Positions 46,588 to 53,238 of a DNA stretch of 53,238 nucleotides are shown in pieces. Under the pieces are notes generated by a model. The model saw only the letters and a program-made list of their open reading frames with translations, was not told the DNA's origin and searched no databases. Positions within the stretch are counted from its first letter, which is position 1, and each line of letters starts with the position of its first letter. The DNA comes from Gammaproteobacteria bacterium. GTDB lineage: Bacteria > Pseudomonadota > Gammaproteobacteria > Steroidobacterales > PWYM01. The DNA is taken from assembly GCA_003567475.1 (NCBI GenBank), contig PWZL01000045.1, positions 1 through 53,238 of the forward strand, given 5' to 3'. The translations under genes and the position numbers were made by a program.

Positions 46588-47967
46588 ATGAACGACCACG
46601 CACTGGATACCACGCCGACCGGCGAAGAGGCACTGCTGGCCTGTGTGACCGAGAAGACCTATCCGACCTGGCTGGCCGCGCAGGCGGCGGGGGTCCAGCA
46701 TTGGCTGGCGGAGGCACGGTTTCAGCCTGAGGCCGGCAAGGTCTGCTGGCTGCCGGCCAGGGATGAGGTGGCGCGGGTCCTGGCTGTGGTCGATCCGTCA
46801 CCGCTGCCGTCGCTGGCCGGCCTGCCGTCGCGCCTGCCGGAAGGACGCTATCGGTTGGAAACGCCGGTCGAGGGGGACGCGGGGTATCTGGCGGTACTGG
46901 GCTGGGGCCTGGGGGCGTATCGCTACGAGCGCTACCGCGCGTCCAAACGCCGGCCGGCGCGGCTGCTCGTGCCGGAGGGGGTCGATACCGCCGAACTCGT
47001 CGCCGAGCTGTCCGCCGTGTCGCTGGTGCGCGATCTCATCAATACGCCAGCCGGTGACATGCTGCCCGATCAGCTGGAGGCGGCCAGCCGTGAACTGGCG
47101 GCAGAATTCGGTGCGGAGGTCGAGTGCATCACCGGTGATGCACTGCTCGCCGCCAATCATCCCACCATTCACGCGGTGGGCCGCGCCAGCGCCTCGGCGC
47201 CCCGCCTCATCGAGCTGCGCTGGGGAGACCCTGGTCATCCGCGCGTATCGTTGGTCGGCAAGGGGGTGTGTTTCGACAGCGGTGGTCTGAATATCAAGCC
47301 GGCGTCGGGCATGCGGCTGATGAAGAAGGACATGGGCGGTGCAGCCCATGTGCTCGGTCTGGCCCGGCTGGTGATGGCCGCCCGTCTGCCGGTGCAGCTG
47401 CAGGTGCTGGTGCCGGCGGTGGAGAACGCCATCGCAGGGAACGCCTTCCGGCCGGGCGATATCCTCCGCACCCGCAAGGGCCTGAGCGTGGAAATCGACA
47501 ATACCGACGCCGAGGGCCGGCTGGTTCTTTGCGATGCTCTGGCGCGGGCGTGCGAGATGCGGCCTGCCCTGCTCATGGACTTCGCCACGCTCACGGGTGC
47601 GGCGCGCGTGGCACTCGGCACCGACCTGCCAGCGATGTTCTGCAATGACGATGCCCTGGCGGGCGAGCTGCTCGCAGCGGCCTCGGCCGTGGCCGATCCG
47701 CTGTGGCGCATGCCGCTGCATTCGGCTTATCGCGGGATGCTCGACTCCAGCGTGGCCGACCTGCTGAATTCCGGTAACAGCCCCTATGCCGGTGCCATCA
47801 CGGCTGCGCTGTTCCTCGAACGCTTCGTGGCGCCGGGGATTCCCTGGGTGCACATTGATGTCATGGCCTGGAACCTGTCGTCCAAACCAGGGCGACCCGA
47901 GGGTGGCGAGGCCATGGGGCTGCGCGCGAGCTACGCGGCGCTGCGCCGGCGTTTCGGCGACGGCTGA
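46588..47967 (+). CDS. Leucyl aminopeptidase family protein (M17)
   Basis: A 459-aa cytosolic di-metal aminopeptidase. The metal ligands Lys225, Asp230 (GKGVCFDSGG), Asp248 (KKDMGG), Asp307 and Glu309 (NTDAEGRLVL) have exactly the spacing of E. coli PepA (offset of 45), so it should be active. It is shorter at the N-terminus than PepA (503 aa), as in the PepB-like group. AGGA precedes ATG 46588. It is convergent with the SLC13-like transporter gene, 8 bp between stops. Confidence 0.93.
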   Translation: MNDHALDTTPTGEEALLACVTEKTYPTWLAAQAAGVQHWLAEARFQPEAGKVCWLPARDEVARVLAVVDPSPLPSLAGLPSRLPEGRYRLETPVEGDAGYLAVLGWGLGAYRYERYRASKRRPARLLVPEGVDTAELVAELSAVSLVRDLINTPAGDMLPDQLEAASRELAAEFGAEVECITGDALLAANHPTIHAVGRASASAPRLIELRWGDPGHPRVSLVGKGVCFDSGGLNIKPASGMRLMKKDMGGAAHVLGLARLVMAARLPVQLQVLVPAVENAIAGNAFRPGDILRTRKGLSVEIDNTDAEGRLVLCDALARACEMRPALLMDFATLTGAARVALGTDLPAMFCNDDALAGELLAAASAVADPLWRMPLHSAYRGMLDSSVADLLNSGNSPYAGAITAALFLERFVAPGIPWVHIDVMAWNLSSKPGRPEGGEAMGLRASYAALRRRFGDG

Positions 47968-47975
47968 GCCGGCGC

Positions 47976-49787
47976 TCAGAAGGGGAACAACCGGGGCACG
48001 ACCAGCAAGGTGGCCACCAGAATCAGCAGTTGCAGCGGGATACCTGCGCGCGCGAAATCTGCGAAGCGGTAGCCCCCGGGATTGAGCACCAGGGTATTGA
48101 CCGGCGAGGCCACCGGCGTGGCGAATGCCGTGGATGCGGCGATCGCCACCGTCATCAGCATGGCGTACGGACTGACCTCCATCGCGAGGGCCGCCTGCAG
48201 GGCGATCGGTGCCACCAGCACGGTGGTGGCCGTGTTGGACACCACCTGGCTCAGTACCGAGGTGAACACGAACAGCGCGGCCATCAGTGCCAGCGGCCCC
48301 AGGTCCCCGGCCAGCCGGAGGAGTGCCTTCGCAGCCAGGTCCATGCCACCCGTGTTATCCAGCGCGGTGGCCATCGGGATGATGGCCGCGATCAGCACCA
48401 CGCTCTCCCAGTTGATGCTGCGGTAGGCCTGCTCCATCGACAGGCAGCGTGTCAGCACCAGCAGCACCGCCGCCGCGAGCACGGCGATGACGTTGGCGAC
48501 CAGCCCCAGGGTCATGGCCGTCATCATGGCCAGCATGATGCCGATGGCCAGTGGCGCATGGCTGCGTCGACGATCCTGGGACTCGGCACCCGCGCCGAGC
48601 AGCACCAGGTCCCGAACACCGTTGCCCAGCGTGCCGATCGACTTGGCCCGGCCGGTCAGCAGCAGCGCGTCGCCGGCAGCCAGCGGGCGGTCCAGGTCGG
48701 GCGGCCCTGGCTCGCCACCGGAGGGGCGTTCGCCCAGTACGGTGATGCCGCGGCCGCCGCGCAGGCGCAGCTCGCGCAGCGAGCGTCCGACGAACCTCGA
48801 GCGCGGCGGGACCAGCGACTCGATCAGCAGCAGGGGCGCAGGCAGCTCGGGTGCCCACGCCAGCACCTCCAGACCATGGCGCGCAACCGCCGCCTCGATC
48901 CGTTCCCGGTGCCCGCTGACGTACAGCTCGTCGCCTGCGCGGATCACGCTGCCCGGCTCGGCAGGCCGAATCTTGTGGCCGCGGCTGGTGTCGCTGTCAA
49001 GCGCCAGCACGGTGACACCGAGTTCGGAACGCAGCCGGGTGTCGACCACGTTGCGCCCCGCCAGCGACGTGCCTTCCGGCACCCGCACGCGCGCAAGTTC
49101 GGTATCCAGCCGGTAGTCCCGGAACAGCTCCAGCCAGTCAGGCCCCTCCGGGATGCCCTGGCCGTCCGGGGTGTCGCGCTCGGGGACCAGGTGCGGGCTG
49201 AACACCACCATGAACAGGATGCCGATGGTCAGCATCACCAGCCCGACCGGGGTGAACTCGAAGAACCCGAAGGGCTCGAGCCCCGCCTGAGCCAGGGTGG
49301 TGCTGGCGATCAGATTGGGCGGCGTGCCGATCAGCGTCTGCATGCCCCCGAGCAGGGATGCGAAGGCCAGTGGAATCAGCAGTCGTGAGGGGCTGATGCC
49401 GCGGCTGCGTGCGATTGCGATCACCACCGGCAGCATCACCGCCACGGTTCCGGTGGAGCTGAGGAAGGCCGAAAGAAAGGCGGTGACCAGCATGATGACC
49501 GCGATCAGTCGTGCCGGACTCTGCCCGGCCACCCGCTCCACCCAGCGGCCCATGGCGTCGGCCACGCCGGTGTTGAACAGCCCGGCACCCACCACGAACA
49601 GGCCCGCGATCATCAGCACCACGGGCTCGGCGAAGCCCGCGACCGCCTCGCTGGTCGAGACCACACCGGTGAGCGCCAGCGCGAGCAGGGCCATCAGGGC
49701 AATCAGATCGAGCCGCAGCCGGTCGCTGACGAACAACGCCAGCGTCACCGCCAGGACGACCAGGACGATGATCAGGTCGGTGGTCAC
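47976..49787 (-). CDS. SLC13/DASS-family transporter with RCK_C (TrkA-C) domains
   Basis: A 603-aa inner-membrane carrier. Hydrophobic helices fill residues 1-190 and about 390-603. Between them lies a soluble insert (about 200-370) with two TrkA-C/RCK_C modules (VIRAGDELYVSGHRERIEAA; LDRPLAAGDALLLTG). The transport signatures SSTGTVAVMLPVVIAIAR and LIGTPPNLIAS belong to the sodium:dicarboxylate/sulfate family. The insert is typical of putative sulfate permeases of the SAC1-like type. The GTG at 49787 starts directly before helix 1, with no convincing ribosome site. The substrate (sulfate or dicarboxylate) is undecided. Confidence 0.88.
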   Translation of the reverse strand: MTTDLIIVLVVLAVTLALFVSDRLRLDLIALMALLALALTGVVSTSEAVAGFAEPVVLMIAGLFVVGAGLFNTGVADAMGRWVERVAGQSPARLIAVIMLVTAFLSAFLSSTGTVAVMLPVVIAIARSRGISPSRLLIPLAFASLLGGMQTLIGTPPNLIASTTLAQAGLEPFGFFEFTPVGLVMLTIGILFMVVFSPHLVPERDTPDGQGIPEGPDWLELFRDYRLDTELARVRVPEGTSLAGRNVVDTRLRSELGVTVLALDSDTSRGHKIRPAEPGSVIRAGDELYVSGHRERIEAAVARHGLEVLAWAPELPAPLLLIESLVPPRSRFVGRSLRELRLRGGRGITVLGERPSGGEPGPPDLDRPLAAGDALLLTGRAKSIGTLGNGVRDLVLLGAGAESQDRRRSHAPLAIGIMLAMMTAMTLGLVANVIAVLAAAVLLVLTRCLSMEQAYRSINWESVVLIAAIIPMATALDNTGGMDLAAKALLRLAGDLGPLALMAALFVFTSVLSQVVSNTATTVLVAPIALQAALAMEVSPYAMLMTVAIAASTAFATPVASPVNTLVLNPGGYRFADFARAGIPLQLLILVATLLVVPRLFPF

Positions 49788-49945
49788 GATGTGGACAGGC
49801 CTGCAGGTCCTTGAGCTTGGAATGACACCATGTCCGCATCTTAACCAAGCGCACACCGGCGTGGCGGGTCAGTGGGTCGTTTACCGGGACATATGCGCAG
49901 TTTCCGTGACTGCCATGCGGGCCTGTGCTGCGGTAAGCTGAGGGT

Positions 49946-50839
49946 ATGCACACCGTCAGATTTTTCCAACTCGATGTCTTCGCCGATCGCGCCGGCTGTG
50001 GCAATCCGCTGGGTGTGGTCGTCGGCGCCGAGGGCTGGTCCACGGCCGACATGCAGCGCTTCGCCACCTGGACGAACCTGGTCGAGACCACGTTCCTGCT
50101 GCCGGCGGCGCGCCTCGAGGCCGACTACCGCCTGCGCATCTTTACGCCACATCGCGAGATCCCCTTTGCCGGACATCCCACACTGGGCAGCGCGCACGTG
50201 GCGCTTGATGTGGGGCGCGTCACCGCGGCCGACGGCCGCCTGATCCAGGACTGCGGCGCGGGCTTGCTGCCGATCCTCGTCGAAGGCGAGGGCGGGTCGC
50301 GCCAACTGTTCGTGCAGGCGCCGCCCGCCGAGGTGGTGGTGTCGGGTGTGGACGCGGAGCCACGGCTCGGTGCGGTGCTCGGCGACCGTCGCCTCGGCCG
50401 TCTGCCGCCGGCCTGTGTCTCCGGTGGGCGACGATGGTGGGTGGCGGAACTGGCCGACGAGGCGGAGTTGAGGGACTGGTCGCCGGACCATGCAGCGATC
50501 CGTGCGCTGGCCGAGGCGAGCGATACGCTGGGGCTGTGTGCCTTTGCCCGCTGCCAGGGGGGAGACTACGAGGTGGCTGCTCGGGCGTTTCCTGCCGGCG
50601 CCGGCATCGTCGAGGACCCGGCCTCGGGCGCGGCCAATGCCCTCCTGGCCGCCTGGCTGCAGCACGCCGAGCCCGAAGGCCCGTTGGCGCGTGGCTATCG
50701 GGTCAGCCAGGGACGGGAGATCGGTCGCGACGCCACCCTGGTGCTGCGTATTGACGACAACGGCATCTGGGTCGGCGGGCAGTCAGTGACGGTCATCGCC
50801 GGCGAGGCCCGCTGGCCGGTTCAGTCCTCGGGCACGTAA
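49946..50839 (+). CDS. PhzF family phenazine-biosynthesis-like isomerase
   Basis: A 297-aa diaminopimelate-epimerase-fold protein. It starts with the PhzF pattern FFQLDVFADRAGCGNPLGVV, has the catalytic Glu47 in NLVETTFLLP, then FTPHREIPFAGHPTLGSAH and the C-terminal half-domain motif GIVEDPASGAANALLAAW. There is no phenazine cluster here, so a small-molecule isomerase of unknown substrate is the fair call. It is convergent with the DUF2149 gene, sharing 19 bp. Confidence 0.93.
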   Translation: MHTVRFFQLDVFADRAGCGNPLGVVVGAEGWSTADMQRFATWTNLVETTFLLPAARLEADYRLRIFTPHREIPFAGHPTLGSAHVALDVGRVTAADGRLIQDCGAGLLPILVEGEGGSRQLFVQAPPAEVVVSGVDAEPRLGAVLGDRRLGRLPPACVSGGRRWWVAELADEAELRDWSPDHAAIRALAEASDTLGLCAFARCQGGDYEVAARAFPAGAGIVEDPASGAANALLAAWLQHAEPEGPLARGYRVSQGREIGRDATLVLRIDDNGIWVGGQSVTVIAGEARWPVQSSGT

Positions 50840-51135
50840 ATCATCCTGCCATCCGGTAGGCGGTAGGCCGTGCCGGCGCGGATGCCCTCGCCATCACCGA
50901 TCTCGCCCGTGGTCTCGTAGCGGGTCAGCTCCTGGCCTTCCTTGATGACGATGCGCATATCGTCCTCACCGGGGTTGGTGATGACCACCACGCGCTCGTC
51001 GGTGAACGGGTTGAGGGGATTGGCGGCCACGATGATCAGCAGCACGGCGATGATCACCAGGAACACGTCGACCACGTTCACCACCGAGAGGATCGGGTCC
51101 TCGTCTTCCTCGAAATCCAGAAACCGGTGGCTCAT
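50821..51135 (-). CDS. DUF2149 membrane protein (HmuT-like)
   Basis: A 104-aa protein: acidic N-terminus (DFEEDEDPI), one transmembrane helix (about residues 16-40, starting SVVNVVDVFLVIIAVLLI), then a periplasmic domain of about 60 residues ending YRLPDGRMIYVPED. This is the DUF2149 pattern, with the topology of an ExbD-like partner. The start overlaps the TolQ-like gene by 4 nt. From memory, DUF2149 genes accompany cobN-like and tolQ-like genes in haem- or corrin-linked operons, including hmuT of Bacteroidetes. Its role as the accessory subunit of the proton channel is inference. Confidence 0.85.
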   Translation of the reverse strand: MSHRFLDFEEDEDPILSVVNVVDVFLVIIAVLLIIVAANPLNPFTDERVVVITNPGEDDMRIVIKEGQELTRYETTGEIGDGEGIRAGTAYRLPDGRMIYVPED

Positions 51136-51620
51136 GCACGACCCTCCCGGCGCTCGAGTTCGTGCAGCGAGGCGAGCAGCCAGCGCCGCCGGACGGTGAG
51201 CACCAGGAAGGTGATCGAGGCGCTGATCAGCGCGATGATCACGGCGGCGAAGGCCACGACGAGATTCTCGCCGACGGCCGCCAGGTCGCCGTCCCCCAGC
51301 GCCAGCAGCGCGGGAGCCAGCGGGATCATGGTGGCCACCAGTCCGAGCATCGGTGCCGTGCGGGTACTGATCCGCAGCGGCTCGAGCAGCTTGAGGATCC
51401 TGAGCTCCATGGCCTCCGAGTCGATCGGATGCCCTGTTGGCGCGGCGCGATACAGGGGGCAGATCGCCTGTCGTCGCGTCGGCTTACGCCGCTGCCAGGC
51501 TTCCACCGCGAAGGCGCCGAGCGCGATGAACGCATAACAGAACAGCCCCATGATGATCAGCAGCACCGGGGTCAGAAACACCCGGGCGATCTCGTACATC
51601 GTCAACTCAAGCGGATTCAT
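51132..51620 (-). CDS. MotA/TolQ/ExbB-family proton channel protein (HmuU-like)
   Basis: A 162-aa membrane protein with one N-terminal helix (about residues 12-35), a cytoplasmic loop and two C-terminal helices: TAPMLGLVATMIPLAPAL, a conserved stretch in this family, then VVAFAAVIIALISASITFLV. It lacks a long cytoplasmic domain, so it is shorter than ExbB (about 240 aa). ATG 51620 overlaps the cobN-like stop (ATGA), and its own stop overlaps the DUF2149 start, so all three are translated as one unit. It probably forms an ion-driven motor with the DUF2149 protein. Confidence 0.87.
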   Translation of the reverse strand: MNPLELTMYEIARVFLTPVLLIIMGLFCYAFIALGAFAVEAWQRRKPTRRQAICPLYRAAPTGHPIDSEAMELRILKLLEPLRISTRTAPMLGLVATMIPLAPALLALGDGDLAAVGENLVVAFAAVIIALISASITFLVLTVRRRWLLASLHELERREGRA

Positions 51621-53238
51621 GCAGCGCTCCGTGCGGCAGAGGATATCGGGGGCCGGCGTCCGCGCCGGGCCTGAGTGAAGGCACCCGCCAGCATCAGCAG
51701 GACCAGTGCCAGTAGGACCAGCCACGCCCGCGGGTCGACCGGCAGCCCGCCGGGCGGGGTGTCCACCGGGGCGAGCAGCGGCCCGGTGACTTGCCGGGTG
51801 AGGGTTTCGGCCAGCGGTGCACCGACGCCAAAGCCGGCAGCAAGGCCATCGATGTACTCGCCCAGACGTCCCGGGATGCCGTCCTCGGCGAGGGCGCGGT
51901 GACGTTCGACGAGATCGCGGAGCCCCTCTTCGCCGGCGTCCCAGTACTCCCGTCGTGCCGCCTCCAGCATGCGCTCGATGATCCGCTGGAGGGCCTCGGG
52001 ATTGACTTCGCTGAACCACTCTTCGAGCCCCAGCGCGAGGCTGTCGCGCACGTAGATGTCGTGAAACGCCGCCCACTGGTCGTCGCGTACGCTGGTCGGG
52101 TCGGTCACCTGCCAGCCGAAGAAATTATTGACGACGTTCAGCAGCTCCAGCGAACCGGCATAGCCTTCTGCGCGCATACCCTCGATCCAGCCGGGATGCT
52201 GATAGCGGCTGCGCAGCTCACCGGCGAGAAAGCGCCCGGCGCTCACCGTGCTCGCACCGGCGGGGTTGCGCAAATTGCTGACGTAGAGCTCGGGGGTGCG
52301 GCCGGTGAGGCTGCGGACCGCCATCGCCATGCCGCCCAGGTATTCGAAGGGGTGATCGGTCGAGAGCAGCCCATGCAGGTTGGATGAGCGACCCAGCAGG
52401 GCCCCTTCGACGCGGGAGAGGTGTTCGGCATAGAGGTTGACCCCGCCCGAGATCACGCCCTGCAGCCCGCCCGCGCCATAGCCGTATTGCATGCGCGCGA
52501 GATAGGCGTCGGCGAGTTCGCCGTCTTCCTCCCAGCCCTCGGTGTCGAACAGGCCGTCCGGGACGCCGGTACCGTAGTCGCCCGGTTCGCTGGAGAACAC
52601 CCGGATGGCCGCGAGGCGCAGCGCCTCGGCCGGCGCGACACCATTGCCATTGCTGGTCAGCCGCGCGGCGAGTGAGCGGGTATTTGCCGCGACGGTATTG
52701 CCCGGCTCCTCCAGCTCGGCCAGGCGCTCCAGGGCGGTGGCCAGCTGTTCGATGAACTGGGAGAACTGGTCGCGGTAGACGCCGGTGACCGAAGTCACCA
52801 CATCCACACGTGGACGCCCGAGCGCCTCGCCCGGCACGATCTCCAGACGGTTGAGCCGTCCGCCCTGGTCCCAGCGCGGCTCCAGGCCAAGCAGGTGCAG
52901 CACCTGGGCCTCCATCACGCCCTGGTGGCGCATCGCCTCCGAGGACCACAGCGAGACCCCGAGACTGGCCGGCCAGTCGCCATGGCGCTCGCGATGGTTG
53001 GCGACCAGTTCCTCGGCCAGCGCGCGGCCCACCTCCCAGGCGCGTGGACTGGGCAGGCGGGCCGGGTCGAACCCGTAGAGGTTGCGGCCGGTGGGCAGGA
53101 TTTCCGGATTGCGGATCGGGTCGCCGCCGAAACTGGTCGGGATATACCGGCCCGCCAGCGCGGCGAGCAGGTGGGCGAGTTCGTCGTTGCCGGTCATCGC
53201 ACGGTCCCAGGCGAGCGCCTGGGACCGTGCGATGACCG
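51617..53238 (-). CDS. CobN-like chelatase (HmuS-like), N-terminal part missing at window edge
   Basis: About 540 C-terminal residues of a CobN/BchH-family large subunit (usually 1200-1400 aa). Visible family stretches are [20 protein letters not shown] and [10 protein letters not shown] near the right edge, then [55 protein letters not shown] and [15 protein letters not shown]. The protein ends with a transmembrane helix ([17 protein letters not shown]) and a basic tail, which true cobaltochelatase CobN lacks but HmuS-type proteins have. No cobS/cobT is present. Context with TolQ-like and DUF2149 genes points to a membrane-anchored tetrapyrrole enzyme, possibly a haem dechelatase. The first 8-16 residues before about base 53214 lie in a fold-back and are unreliable. 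Confidence 0.88.
   Translation of the reverse strand, partial: VIARSQALAWDRAMTGNDELAHLLAALAGRYIPTSFGGDPIRNPEILPTGRNLYGFDPARLPSPRAWEVGRALAEELVANHRERHGDWPASLGVSLWSSEAMRHQGVMEAQVLHLLGLEPRWDQGGRLNRLEIVPGEALGRPRVDVVTSVTGVYRDQFSQFIEQLATALERLAELEEPGNTVAANTRSLAARLTSNGNGVAPAEALRLAAIRVFSSEPGDYGTGVPDGLFDTEGWEEDGELADAYLARMQYGYGAGGLQGVISGGVNLYAEHLSRVEGALLGRSSNLHGLLSTDHPFEYLGGMAMAVRSLTGRTPELYVSNLRNPAGASTVSAGRFLAGELRSRYQHPGWIEGMRAEGYAGSLELLNVVNNFFGWQVTDPTSVRDDQWAAFHDIYVRDSLALGLEEWFSEVNPEALQRIIERMLEAARREYWDAGEEGLRDLVERHRALAEDGIPGRLGEYIDGLAAGFGVGAPLAETLTRQVTGPLLAPVDTPPGGLPVDPRAWLVLLALVLLMLAGAFTQARRGRRPPISSAARSAA
53191..53238. repeat. Perfect 23-bp inverted repeat ending at the last base
   Basis: Arms 53191-53213 and 53216-53238 are perfectly complementary around a 2-nt loop (53214-53215). 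The inner arm (53191-53213) encodes normal CobN sequence (AWDRAMTG on the minus strand), so the outer arm is an inverted copy of it. A hairpin ending exactly at the end of the sequence is typical of a chimeric read or assembly fold-back. Confidence 0.9.

Noticed and set aside
47962-47985. Short CTGAG/CTCAG inverted repeat between the aminopeptidase and SLC13-like genes
   Set aside because: A 5-bp stem without a T-run is too weak to call a terminator.
48030-49388. Open frame (452 codons) on the plus strand opposite the SLC13-like gene
   Set aside because: Composition (Gln, His, Arg, Gly) is typical of a GC-rich antisense frame; the opposite strand encodes clear membrane helices.

Overview
The window is a GC-rich (roughly two-thirds G+C) stretch of a gammaproteobacterial chromosome, probably a halophilic or phototrophic relative of the Ectothiorhodospiraceae. 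The evidence is the conserved gammaproteobacterial block rplU-rpmA-obgE / rpsT / murJ-ribF-ileS-lspA-ispH, an ubiquinone-type ispB, a compatible-solute ABC transporter and a PEP-CTERM protein. The lineage below class is inference. No IS element, phage, CRISPR array or rRNA was seen. The first gene is cut by the left edge. The last gene is cut by the right edge, where the sequence ends exactly in a perfect 23-bp fold-back, so the window may be a whole contig with an artefactual end.

Region 1 (1-21.2 kb) is a dense carbon-storage and carbon-splitting island. It holds phosphomannomutase/phosphoglucomutase, glycogen synthase, ADP-glucose pyrophosphorylase, branching enzyme, 4-alpha-glucanotransferase, debranching enzyme, two different alpha-glucan phosphorylases, phosphoketolase, transaldolase and acetate kinase. 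Together they make and mobilise glycogen, and split sugar phosphates to acetyl phosphate with ATP recovery through acetate. Embedded in it are an exported methyltransferase-like protein and a PEP-CTERM protein with a sigma-54-type promoter. The island ends at a broken hsp20 gene.

Region 2 (21.2-31.2 kb) is stress and transport: an alpha/beta hydrolase with a cysteine nucleophile, a UspE-like tandem universal stress protein, a CBS-domain site-2 protease, an osmoprotectant ABC transporter whose binding protein and permease are one polypeptide, an AI-2E family membrane protein, and a tripartite tricarboxylate transporter whose binding protein (TctC) is fused to the small membrane subunit (TctB).

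Region 3 (31.2-42.9 kb) is core housekeeping: tRNA-Pro(CGG), ispB, rplU-rpmA, obgE, rpsT, murJ, ribF, ileS, lspA, ispH, a FimT/GspH-like pseudopilin, an Irr-like Fur-family regulator preceded by a perfect operator palindrome, and tRNA-Thr(CGT). Good sigma-70 promoters are visible for rplU, rpsT, the regulator and tRNA-Thr.

Region 4 (42.9-53.2 kb) has a lipoprotein phosphodiesterase, a methyltransferase with a small unknown partner, an M17 aminopeptidase, an SLC13-like transporter with RCK_C domains and a PhzF-family protein. It closes with a tightly overlapping cobN-like / tolQ-like / DUF2149 operon that resembles the HmuS-HmuU-HmuT haem-utilisation module of Bacteroidetes. This is the best candidate for an under-described system in the window.
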